NCBI GenBank assembly: GCA_013100825.1
Contig: CP040001.1
Span: 558,001 to 622,000, forward strand
Length of the DNA: 64,000 bases
Direction: 5' to 3'
From: Candidatus Saccharibacteria bacterium oral taxon 488
GTDB lineage: Bacteria > Patescibacteriota > Saccharimonadia > Saccharimonadales > Saccharimonadaceae
Below are positions 33,322 to 40,472 of the stretch, in pieces. Positions within the stretch are counted from its first letter, which is position 1. Every line of letters starts with the position of its first letter. Under the pieces are notes generated by a model. The model searched no databases, had not been told where the DNA came from, and was given only the letters and a program-made list of their open reading frames with translations. A program made the position numbers and the translations under genes.

Positions 33322-33722
33322 ATACCTCCATAGTATACTATATTTATAAAGTAAAATGTACATCCTACGCGCCAATATGGTGTAGATAGTTGGCCTAAGA
33401 ACGAGATGACACTGGCATCTTGCTGCCCAGTATACCAAACGAAAAGTCTGCCAAAGAAATTCACCTACTACATAATAAAGACGACTGTACTTTTTTACTT
33501 TATTGACGCTTTTATTTTGAAAACTAAGCAAGAAAAACAGTAAACTTTTCTCGATTTACTATCTCAAAAATTGTTCTATTCAATGAAGCAATCTGTTATG
33601 TTTCATCATCTTTGTGCCTCCTGTATCCATCAATACCACAATAATATCATTGACAATCATTTATATAAATGTTGCTGTCAAATTCCACTGTGACGCGCTG
33701 TAGCTTACCCTCATTTTACATA
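33322..33722. other. AT-rich gene-free stretch
   Basis: About 400 bp without a supported gene, clearly richer in A and T than its surroundings. It contains the symmetric element at 33650-33681. On the minus strand there is a strong SD (AGGAGG) before ATGATG that opens only a 9-codon frame ending in TGA (around 33580-33615). This may be a leader peptide or the start of a lost gene. The first 40 bp hold the tRNA-Leu promoter. Confidence 0.5.
33650..33681. repeat. nested inverted repeat in AT-rich islet
   Basis: The core CATTTATATAAATG (33658-33671) is a perfect 14-bp palindrome. TTGACA (33650-33655) and TGTCAA (33676-33681) form an outer inverted pair. The core resembles the CATATAAA/TTTATATG arms upstream of the AbrB-like gene. 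Confidence 0.5.
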
Positions 33723-34097
33723 CTACATCTGAAATGCTGTTATCCAAAAACATATTCCGGCTATCAGTGAAAGCGGGGTCATAACATATTTTTCCTTCTT
33801 ACTTTTTGAAATCATGTTCATAATCGTATTCAAAGTTAGGTAAGCAGCAAAGAAGAAACAAATATATTTAGTAACCTCAAAAGACAACCACAAAGGGATA
33901 AAACCTCCAGCTTGCAAAATAATTATCATGGCAAAAATTTGGATAGCCATCGAAATGACTGCCATAACTCTCAATTTCTTAGGTAAGATTTTATGTTGTC
34001 CACCCATGGTAAATTCTCCCAAGGGCAAACCGCAAGCAACAAGAACTGTCATAATTGCTATAATTCCAAATAATACTGCACCTGATATTGAAAACAT
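33723..34097 (-). CDS. small four-helix membrane protein, probably acquired
   Basis: A 124-aa protein with about four hydrophobic segments. A conserved-looking motif CGLPLGEFTMGGQHKILPKKLR lies after the first helix (at 22-43). The composition is Ile/Phe/Lys-rich and the codons are strongly A/T-ending, unlike neighbouring genes. I associate this type of small protein with Firmicutes genomes but cannot confirm it here. It lies in the AT-rich islet between tRNA genes. GGGAG lies about 11 nt before the ATG, with a long AT-rich leader. Function unknown. Confidence 0.75.
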   Translation of the reverse strand: MFSISGAVLFGIIAIMTVLVACGLPLGEFTMGGQHKILPKKLRVMAVISMAIQIFAMIIILQAGGFIPLWLSFEVTKYICFFFAAYLTLNTIMNMISKSKKEKYVMTPLSLIAGICFWITAFQM

Positions 34098-34181
34098 AAA
34101 TCAATATTCTCCCTTCGCAAAATACAAAAATTCAGTTGCAAATTCAACTTTATTTCACTCAATATTTTTATTTATAATTAT

Positions 34182-34200
34182 AGCTCTCCAAGAGAGCTTT
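34182..34200. terminator. hairpin between tRNA-Cys and the islet gene
   Basis: AGCTCTC and GAGAGCT around a 3-nt loop, followed on the plus strand by TTTT. On the minus strand it lies 13 nt after tRNA-Cys but has only an AT-rich tail, so it is a weaker terminator in that direction. TATAAT next to it could also be the islet gene's -10. Confidence 0.5.
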
Positions 34201-34212
34201 TATCGACAATCC

Positions 34213-34286
34213 TGGAGGCACGTACGAGAGTCGAACTCGTCTAAAAGGTTTTGCAGACCTCTGCGTAACCGCTCCGCCAACGCGCC
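34213..34286 (-). tRNA. tRNA-Cys (anticodon GCA)
   Basis: 74 nt with encoded CCA. Acceptor GGCGCGT/ACGTGCC with one G-U pair; the anticodon loop CTGCAAA gives GCA; the T arm is CGAGTTCGACTCTCG. It lies 13 nt after tRNA-Leu(GAG) and is probably cotranscribed. Confidence 0.93.
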
Positions 34287-34299
34287 GCTCTGTTACATT

Positions 34300-34387
34300 T
34301 GGTGCGAGCGAGAAGACTTGAACTTCCACGAGCATAATGCTCACTAGCCCCTCAAGCTAGCGCGTCTACCAATTCCGCCACGCCCGC
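34300..34387 (-). tRNA. tRNA-Leu (anticodon GAG)
   Basis: 88-nt class II tRNA with encoded CCA. Acceptor GCGGGCG/CGCTCGC with one G-U pair; anticodon stem CTAGC/GCTAG around TTGAGGG gives GAG; long variable arm TGAGCATTATGCTC. First of a two-tRNA transcript. Confidence 0.93.
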
Positions 34388-34400
34388 ATGACCACTTACC

Positions 34401-34428
34401 ATTATACCTGATTACGGTGTTTTGTAAA
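34401..34428 (-). promoter_or_regulatory. promoter of tRNA-Leu(GAG)-tRNA-Cys
   Basis: TTTACA, 16-bp spacer, TATAAT; 13 nt to the tRNA 5' end. It overlaps the 3' end of the peptide-binding protein gene. Confidence 0.7.
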
Positions 34429-36205
34429 CGGATTCACGGCGAACTGTCCAGTAGATCACGTCGGCAAACCGATCGGTGGGATATACCAACCGCATTGACT
34501 TATCAAGCGCCGACACGGAACGCAAATGAATGTAATCCAGTTGTACTTGATATAGTGCGAGGGCCGGCACATCGGACTGCCAATGCCTGGTAAACGCTTG
34601 GTATTTGCTAACTCGTTGCTTGGCGCTTTGTTTGGTGCGACCAGCCGCGAGGGCATCATCGGCCACCGCGCTGTTATAGTTAGCAAAATTGAGGCCGCCT
34701 TGATTGGCCTGTGACGAATGCCAGTAGGCAAAGACATCGGCGTCACCGCCCAGCACCAACTCGTACAATAGCACATCAAAACCGCGCGGCCGCAGGACGG
34801 ACTGCAAAACGTTCTGCGAGGCATCATTTGGATCAACCACCCGCAAGTCAACGGTGATATGCAGCGTTTCCTGCCAGACTTTTACGAGTTCACGCGCAAT
34901 AGTTTCAAAATCAGAGCCCTTGAGCGTCACGAACGACAATTGCAAAACTTGCTCACCCTTTTTACGTTGATTACCGACTACCTTCCATCCTTCTTCATCC
35001 AGTAATTTTTTCGCTGCTTCTGTGTCATACGGCAGACGGCCAGCTAGTTGCCCGTCCACTTGGTCGTCAAAAATTGGGCCATGTAGCGGCTTCCTCGCAA
35101 AGGCAAACTTCTCGCGCAGCGCCTGGGTATTAATCGATTGGACCAGTGCTTGCCGAACTTTGCGCGAGCTCACTACTTCGCTTTGGGTATTAAACAGTGC
35201 GTAGACACCATCGTTAATCGCATACGACTGCGATGCGTACATGTGGCGAATCTGCTCCGACTGTGCCGTATAAGATAATTCCGGTGTTGCCATAATTTCG
35301 CTTGTCTTGAGGCCCTTGGTGATCTCGTCCCGCGTCGGGTATACATACAGCTGAAAGCGATCCAGCTTTGGCTCGCCATGATGATACTGCGAGTTAGCCA
35401 CGAGGTGAAGCACTTTTTTCGACCCATCAGCATTGGCATTCTGTAGAATCCGCATAGCAAACGGCCCAGAGGTCACGGGCGACTTACCATAACCATGCTC
35501 GCGGAGCTCGGCCGGATTAACTTCACTGAGACTGTGTTGAGGCAAAATCGGAAAGGTGAGCGCATGCATAAATGGTGCGTACGGGGCCGGCAGGGTAAAT
35601 TGCACTGTCCGCTCGTCAACCTGCTTGACGTTGATCGACTGCCAGCCGGTAATCGCTGCTTGTGTCCGTGCATCCTTGAGTAAATTAACCGTAAACACCA
35701 CGTCGCGAGCATCCAGTGGCGCTCCATCTGACCACTTGAGATTACGGCGCAATTTGACCGTGTACTCAGTCTCGGCCTCATTGACTGTGACCGACTCAGC
35801 GAGGTCCCCTTTGATATGTCCGGTCGTATCATAATTATAAAGACTCGCAAACATCAGTCGGGCCGCTGACTTTTCGGCACTACTACGAGCAAAGATCGGA
35901 TTAAGCGTCTCTAACGGCCCCAATACACCCTCTGAGTACGACCCACCCCTGGCCGGTGCGTTATGAGCATACAATTCACGAAATGACAGCCACTGCACCA
36001 TACTGATGGTAATCAATAGAATAACCAGAAAGATCCACCCCAGGACATGCCGCTTGACTCCAGCCAAATGTTCGAGGCGCAAGGAGATAAACGTATGCGC
36101 GTGACGCAGGGTCGTCTTGGTTAGTTTCTGCGCCCGTCCATCGAGGTCTTTCGTTGTGAAGTCCAGCCGCAGAAATTTTTTCCAAGATGATTTTTTTGTG
36201 TCCAA
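34412..36205 (-). CDS. membrane-anchored family 5 peptide-binding protein (ABC-type)
   Basis: A 597-aa protein that starts at TTG (36205), with AGGGG 6-7 nt upstream. The cytoplasmic N-terminus of about 55 residues is basic, then a single membrane helix (about 56-72), then a family 5 extracellular solute-binding domain (EGVLGPLETLNPIFARSSAE, LRRNLKWSDGAPLDARDVVFT, and a C-terminal half DPNDASQNVLQSVLRPRGFD). This class binds oligopeptides or other small molecules. It is anchored by a helix rather than a lipobox, and no permease or ATPase for it is in the window. It is cotranscribed with secG (9-nt gap). Confidence 0.88.
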   Translation of the reverse strand: MDTKKSSWKKFLRLDFTTKDLDGRAQKLTKTTLRHAHTFISLRLEHLAGVKRHVLGWIFLVILLITISMVQWLSFRELYAHNAPARGGSYSEGVLGPLETLNPIFARSSAEKSAARLMFASLYNYDTTGHIKGDLAESVTVNEAETEYTVKLRRNLKWSDGAPLDARDVVFTVNLLKDARTQAAITGWQSINVKQVDERTVQFTLPAPYAPFMHALTFPILPQHSLSEVNPAELREHGYGKSPVTSGPFAMRILQNANADGSKKVLHLVANSQYHHGEPKLDRFQLYVYPTRDEITKGLKTSEIMATPELSYTAQSEQIRHMYASQSYAINDGVYALFNTQSEVVSSRKVRQALVQSINTQALREKFAFARKPLHGPIFDDQVDGQLAGRLPYDTEAAKKLLDEEGWKVVGNQRKKGEQVLQLSFVTLKGSDFETIARELVKVWQETLHITVDLRVVDPNDASQNVLQSVLRPRGFDVLLYELVLGGDADVFAYWHSSQANQGGLNFANYNSAVADDALAAGRTKQSAKQRVSKYQAFTRHWQSDVPALALYQVQLDYIHLRSVSALDKSMRLVYPTDRFADVIYWTVRRESVYKTP

Positions 36206-36214
36206 GATATACCC

Positions 36215-36451
36215 CTAGCCCTTCAGACTCGGCAACACCAAACTCGCCAAGATCGACAGCACGAACACAACAGCAAACACAATAGTCACATCAAACAAGT
36301 TCTTGTCAAAACCTCGCCGCGTGGTGAACAGTTCGCCCGACGAGCCAAATCCTGCACCCAGGCTAGCACCACGCTGCTGCAACAATATGGCAATGATCAT
36401 CAAAACGGCTGATCCTAATGTGACATACGGCAAAATAGTATCAAGTGACAT
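36215..36451 (-). CDS. secG: preprotein translocase subunit SecG
   Basis: A 78-aa protein with two membrane helices and the diagnostic loop LLQQRGASLGAGFGSSGELFTTRRG. It assists SecYE in export. SD AAGGAG is 6 nt upstream. It lies between the holin-like gene and the peptide-binding protein. Confidence 0.95.
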   Translation of the reverse strand: MSLDTILPYVTLGSAVLMIIAILLQQRGASLGAGFGSSGELFTTRRGFDKNLFDVTIVFAVVFVLSILASLVLPSLKG

Positions 36452-36460
36452 GCTTTCTCC

Positions 36461-36832
36461 TTATTCTGGCGCCGGCTTGATAACGAAGGCGCTACTTACT
36501 ATATAGTTTACCAGACTGAGTATGATTCCGGCAAGAATTGACGAGCCAAAACTCATGGATAATCCCGGCGCCAGTGCCAACGATATATACACCATGATGC
36601 CATTAACCACCAGCGTAAATAAACCGAGCGTCAGTAAGATCGCCGGTAGCGACAAGATGACAACGATCGGTTTTAAGATAGAGTTGACGATCGAAAAGAT
36701 TAAACCGGCGATGACAAACGTTGCCGTCGTCTCAACCACTGGCTCACTCGTCCCGAGAAGCCGCACCGCCACCCAGATACCAACAGAATTAAGTACCCAC
36801 CTAACAAAAAATATTGCAAATTGTCGTCTCAT
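36461..36832 (-). CDS. phage holin family 4-like membrane protein
   Basis: A 123-aa protein with four hydrophobic segments. The family pattern is visible in FFVRWVLNSVGIWVAVRLL, FSIVNSILKPIVVILSLPA and LTLGLFTLVVNGIMVYI (PF04020-like). These are widespread chromosomal membrane proteins of unknown role and are not evidence of a prophage. Ten nt before secG. TATAAT with an extended TGA lies 11 nt before the ATG, so the leader would be about 4 nt. Confidence 0.85.
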   Translation of the reverse strand: MRRQFAIFFVRWVLNSVGIWVAVRLLGTSEPVVETTATFVIAGLIFSIVNSILKPIVVILSLPAILLTLGLFTLVVNGIMVYISLALAPGLSMSFGSSILAGIILSLVNYIVSSAFVIKPAPE

Positions 36833-36843
36833 GACTACATTTC

Positions 36844-36849
36844 ATTATA
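36844..36849 (-). promoter_or_regulatory. extended -10 of the holin-like/secG unit
   Basis: TGATATAAT, 11 nt before the ATG at 36832; predicted near-leaderless. Confidence 0.5.
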
Positions 36850-36857
36850 TCATAACG

Positions 36858-37226
36858 CTAGCAAGCGCCGTCGACTACCTTGCGCTCAGTGCTCTTGATG
36901 TGCATCTGGAGCTGCTGGCGACTACTCGTCCCCTCAATGCAGATCGCGGCTGGCGTCGAACCAGACGGCGGGATTGTTCGTACAGTGATTACGATATCTG
37001 GCGAGCCACTCTTGAACGACTGCGGCAATGTCGTTGGGTATGACCCTTTGAAGTTTTTTTCCTGCTCTGCGGCTGATAATGCATTCTGAAGATCCGACGT
37101 TATAGCTTTACGCACCGTTTCTTTGCGCCACCCGTTATAACTGACGAGACCGATGCCCGCCAAGATACCAATAACCACAACGACAATTAGTATTTCTATG
37201 ACGGTAAATCCATACTTGCGACTCAT
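36858..37226 (-). CDS. type IV pilin-like protein (prepilin)
   Basis: A 122-aa protein with a class III prepilin leader: MSRKYG then FTVIEILIVVVVIGILAGI, with cleavage after Gly6, Phe at +1 and Glu at +5. The C-terminal part contains two cysteines (AAICIEG and VDGAC), probably a terminal disulfide loop as in pilins. It could be the major or a minor pilin of a surface fibre used in host contact or DNA uptake. Assembly genes (pilB, pilC, pilD) are not in the window. Confidence 0.9.
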   Translation of the reverse strand: MSRKYGFTVIEILIVVVVIGILAGIGLVSYNGWRKETVRKAITSDLQNALSAAEQEKNFKGSYPTTLPQSFKSGSPDIVITVRTIPPSGSTPAAICIEGTSSRQQLQMHIKSTERKVVDGAC

Positions 37227-37228
37227 AC

Positions 37229-38812
37229 TTATGATGATAGCATAAGCTTAATCTTTTTCGCTAGCTCTTTATCCACGATTTTTTCCAGGTCGGTGAGTAA
37301 GGCATTCCGTATACGGCTGATGCTGCCAAACTTTTTCAATAATTTGGCGCGGGTTTTTGGCCCAATGCCAGGAATTTCCTCCAGCTGGTTTTTCGTTTGC
37401 TGCTGGCGTTTGAGGGCCGTGTGGTAGCTCACCGCAAAGCGGTGCGACTCGTCGCGGATGCGCTGGAACAGTTTGACGATGTCGGTTGTCGCAAGGGTAT
37501 TCTCGTCCGCCGTTGGACGTTCGTTGCGAGTTTGCTCCATGCTAGCTCGTAAGTTTTTTGAGTGCGAACTGGCGTTACGCTGACTTGGGTGTAAATTCAC
37601 CACATAGACATCGCCATCTTCGTGAATAGTAATATCCGACCGCGGCTGTGACCGCATTTGCTCAATGAACGCTATATCAATCTGTGAACCAATCTTATGT
37701 ACTAGCAGCTCTTCCTCGCGCTTGGCAATGCTGATAATCGGCACGGTGACGCCACGCTCATCACGCGCTTTGATGGCTGCCGCTAGCTGACCCTTACCGC
37801 CATCAATCAGCAGCAGATCAGGACGACCCCAGCTTTTTAAATGACGCTCACTCAACCGGCGAAAAACCGTCTCATGCATATTACCCGTATCATCATTTTT
37901 CTCACTAACTTTAAACTTGCGGTATTCCGCCCGGTCGCTCGCGCCATTGGTAAATACCACCATACTAGCGACGACTTGCTGCCCGCTCATGTGTGAAATA
38001 TCATAACCCTCGATGCGTGCTGGGATATCTTTTAGGCCCAATAATTTCGCCAAATCAGCCAATGCCTTGTCCTTAGAAATATCCAAAAACTCTTTGTCGC
38101 CGAAACAAACTCGCCGCTGCAATTCCTGCATGGCGCGTAGTTTATTGCGAAGGTCGGCCGCCCGCTCAAAATCATGCAGCCCAGCTGCCGTTTTCATGTC
38201 GCGCTCCAGCTCGGCGGCGATGGCTTTACGATTACCCTTGATGTAACTGATGAGTTTGTGTAGATTAGCTTTGTAGGCAGCTGGCCCATCGCTTAGTCGC
38301 GGGCTGAGACCCAAATCTTCATCCAATTTCGACTGCCCTGGTCGCCGCTGCCTGGTTAAATACGGAAACACTCGCCGCAGATAGCGCAAGGCTTTTTTCA
38401 AGGCAAAGCCATTATAAAACGGGCCAACATATTCCGCGCCGTCATCCGCAGGATTGCGCGTAAAACTGACGGTCGGCCACTCACTTTTCATGTCGATGCG
38501 TACATACATCTGCGATTTATCATCACGCAGCAGCACGTTGTAGCGCGGCATGTAGCGTTTGACCATCTCGCTCTCCAAAAACAACGCGTCAACCTCGCTC
38601 TCGGTCTCAATCCAATCAGTATCAGCAATTTCCGCCACCAACGCCATGGTTTTATTGTCCCGCCCGCGCGAATCTTGAAAATACTGGCGCACGCGGTTAC
38701 GTAACACCGCCGCCTTGCCCACATAAATAATCTCGCCGCTGGCTGACTTATGAAAATAGACGCCAGGAGTGCGCGGTAGGGTCTTGAGTTTTTGCTGCAA
38801 CCGTTGATTCAC
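37229..38812 (-). CDS. uvrC: excinuclease ABC subunit C
   Basis: Makes the dual incisions in nucleotide excision repair. I prefer the GTG at 38812 (527 aa), because TATAAT lies exactly 7 nt upstream and the ATG at 38821 overlaps that -10. Features are the GIY-YIG domain (TPGVYFHKSASGEIIYVGKA), UVR motif HDFERAADLRNKL, RNase H-like endonuclease domain (IEGYDISHMSG, LLLIDGGKGQL), and C-terminal HhH IPGIGPKTRAKLLKKFGS. It is shorter than E. coli UvrC (about 610). It carries an extra Ser/Asn/Arg-rich stretch before IRDESHRFA. All three uvrABC-type partners except uvrA are in the window. Confidence 0.95.
   Translation of the reverse strand: MNQRLQQKLKTLPRTPGVYFHKSASGEIIYVGKAAVLRNRVRQYFQDSRGRDNKTMALVAEIADTDWIETESEVDALFLESEMVKRYMPRYNVLLRDDKSQMYVRIDMKSEWPTVSFTRNPADDGAEYVGPFYNGFALKKALRYLRRVFPYLTRQRRPGQSKLDEDLGLSPRLSDGPAAYKANLHKLISYIKGNRKAIAAELERDMKTAAGLHDFERAADLRNKLRAMQELQRRVCFGDKEFLDISKDKALADLAKLLGLKDIPARIEGYDISHMSGQQVVASMVVFTNGASDRAEYRKFKVSEKNDDTGNMHETVFRRLSERHLKSWGRPDLLLIDGGKGQLAAAIKARDERGVTVPIISIAKREEELLVHKIGSQIDIAFIEQMRSQPRSDITIHEDGDVYVVNLHPSQRNASSHSKNLRASMEQTRNERPTADENTLATTDIVKLFQRIRDESHRFAVSYHTALKRQQQTKNQLEEIPGIGPKTRAKLLKKFGSISRIRNALLTDLEKIVDKELAKKIKLMLSS
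37234..37239 (-). promoter_or_regulatory. extended -10 of the pilin gene, leaderless spacing
   Basis: TGCTATCAT, then 7 nt, then ATG at 37226. The box lies within the last codons of uvrC. Confidence 0.55.
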
Positions 38813-38819
38813 AGCTACC

Positions 38820-38825
38820 ATTATA
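38820..38825 (-). promoter_or_regulatory. extended -10 of uvrC, leaderless GTG start
   Basis: TTGATATAAT: TG one base before TATAAT, then 7 nt to GTG at 38812. Confidence 0.6.
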
Positions 38826-38833
38826 TCAAGTGA

Positions 38834-39638
38834 TCACGTCTTGCCGACAAAACCACTGAGCACACCATCCAGCTCGCCCTGAGCAAGTCGTACCGCCCAC
38901 TCTTGATGCTCAAAGAATGACAACAATCCAGCCTTTAGCCCAAACCAGCCTAACTTTTGTCTAGCTTCGGCAACTTTTCTCGATTGTTCTCTAAATGTAT
39001 AATACTGGTCGCGACACTCTTGCGGAATATCTGAAATTTTGCGGTTTGGCATTATAGCATTTATTAGTTCCTCGACTTTTTCTGTGTCTTTTGGACGCCA
39101 GCCGGTAATTGAACGACATCCGTACGCTCCTAATTGAGCAATTGGATTAAGGATAGCGCATACTGTCTCGCCATCTCTCTTCACAAGCCACTGATCAAGA
39201 CTAGCTGGGGGAATTTCCGTCTCAATACCGCCGAGGCGCCAGTATAAACGACCTTCATCATCAACATAACGATCGCCGACGAAATCAAATATACCACGAC
39301 GATTTTTTTTCGTATGGATTAAGTCCAAATGCCGAAACTACCAACTTATCACCGATAGCATCGGTAATTTCCTGCCGACAACTCTTCACAACAGTCTTAT
39401 CTGTGCTTTGCACTAATGTATCAAGGTCTCGCACCGTACCGTTTTTACGTAGACGCGGTAAATCCACACCATTGGGCAGACAAACAACACGATTATCCCA
39501 ATCAATTTTGGCAGCGTTGGTAACTGCATGTAGACCCAGCCCGCCGACAACATTATACGGAACTTCGCGATCTTTCATTCTGTCATGAATGCTGCGTTCT
39601 GCAAGCAGCGAGTACATATTTCCTGAAACTTCACTCAT
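38834..39638 (-). pseudogene. nucleotidyltransferase-like gene split by a frameshift at an A8 run
   Basis: Two open frames overlap at a run of eight A (minus strand, 39303-39310). The first (39638 to 39285, 117 aa) has NVVGGLGLHAV and later TVRDLDTLV, the GG...DxD pattern of nucleotidyltransferases, and runs out just after the A-run. The second (to 38834) continues in the other frame with a plausible C-terminal half (GDRYVDDEGRLYWRLGG, QECRDQYYTFREQSRKVAEAR). Removing one A would join them into about 265 aa. It may be a broken gene, a phase-variable gene, one rescued by slippage, or a sequencing error. SD AGGA is 8 nt before the ATG. Confidence 0.65.
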
Positions 39639-39656
39639 ACTATAGTCCTTGTCCGC

Positions 39657-40394
39657 CTATTGTAAATCATTTGTCTTAGTTATATCAAGTAAATACCCTT
39701 CCAAAAACTGACTCCACTCCGGCACATTCTTTTCGCGGAAATAGGCATGAAGGAAATCAACCATAACGTGCTGACGCTTCCTCGCTTCTATTCGCCCCGG
39801 CTCCGTCAGCATCAAGCCTTTCAATTTCAGCAACTTCTCAAAAAAGTGATTAATAAAGCCGTCGGTATCATGCGTGTTGCCGTTAATGTCGTATTCTTCC
39901 GCCGCTAGATCAACATTTGGCCAAACCGCGGGGTCAAAAATCCGCCCACCGTGATGGCAGGCGTACATCAATCCTCGCTCAATCCCAACCGCGCCAATAG
40001 CATCGCACATGTCAGCGTCAGACACTAGCTGCCCCGCCAGCCGCCGCGGCTGCTGGCCGTCCAGCCGTTTACTATAACCAATCGCCGCAATATTTTCTAA
40101 TACCGCCTGACATAGGTCAGTATCCACTCCTGCATCCACCATACTATTGACCGCGTTCGTCAATTTCTCTGCCTGCGCTTTGCCAACTAATTTGTAATCG
40201 TCAATGTCATGCAACCAAGCCGTCAACAGCACTTCGTACAGATCTACCGGCTCATTACATTCGCTCGCAAAACGCTCCGCCAGAAAGGCCACCCGCTCAA
40301 CGTGATCATCAGCATGACCCGATGGGTCGCCGCCTAATATACCACGCACTTTATTTTTTATTGTCTCAAGTTGAGCTATCTGCCGTTCGTCCAT
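39657..40394 (-). CDS. HD-domain phosphohydrolase
   Basis: A 245-aa HD-superfamily protein. The metal pattern is H...HD...D: GHADDHVERV (about 26-35), AWLHDIDDYK (HD near 62-63), then SDADMCDAIG near the middle, with HHGG nearby. Related proteins act on nucleotides or other phosphates; the substrate is unclear. The C-terminal region (FFEKLLKLKGLMLTEPGRIEA) fits YedJ-like HD proteins. It is followed by the frameshifted gene 18 nt downstream. Confidence 0.88.
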   Translation of the reverse strand: MDERQIAQLETIKNKVRGILGGDPSGHADDHVERVAFLAERFASECNEPVDLYEVLLTAWLHDIDDYKLVGKAQAEKLTNAVNSMVDAGVDTDLCQAVLENIAAIGYSKRLDGQQPRRLAGQLVSDADMCDAIGAVGIERGLMYACHHGGRIFDPAVWPNVDLAAEEYDINGNTHDTDGFINHFFEKLLKLKGLMLTEPGRIEARKRQHVMVDFLHAYFREKNVPEWSQFLEGYLLDITKTNDLQ

Positions 40395-40400
40395 AGGGTT

Positions 40401-40406
40401 ATTGTA
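40401..40406 (-). promoter_or_regulatory. extended -10 of HD gene, leaderless spacing
   Basis: TGATACAAT, then 6 nt, then ATG at 40394. Confidence 0.55.
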
Positions 40407-40460
40407 TCACCCATGCAGGCCTCAACCCACTAAACTATTTTCATTTTACCCAAGAGGCGC

Positions 40461-40466
40461 TATAGT
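40461..40466 (+). promoter_or_regulatory. -10 of ThrE-like gene, leaderless GTG start
   Basis: TATAGT, then 6 nt, then GTG at 40473. TTTTCA at 40438-40443 with a 17-bp spacer is a possible -35. Confidence 0.5.
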
Positions 40467-40472
40467 AGTGAT

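Noticed and set aside
33211..33531. 106-aa minus-strand frame
   Set aside because: It runs through the tRNA-Leu(UAA) gene and a terminator and has no SD.
34182..34200. Attachment site at the tRNA-Cys 3' end
   Set aside because: The hairpin is not a repeat of the tRNA end and no second copy borders the islet.
36461..36832. Prophage signal from the holin-like protein
   Set aside because: No other phage gene nearby; this holin-4 family is a common chromosomal membrane protein next to housekeeping genes such as secG.
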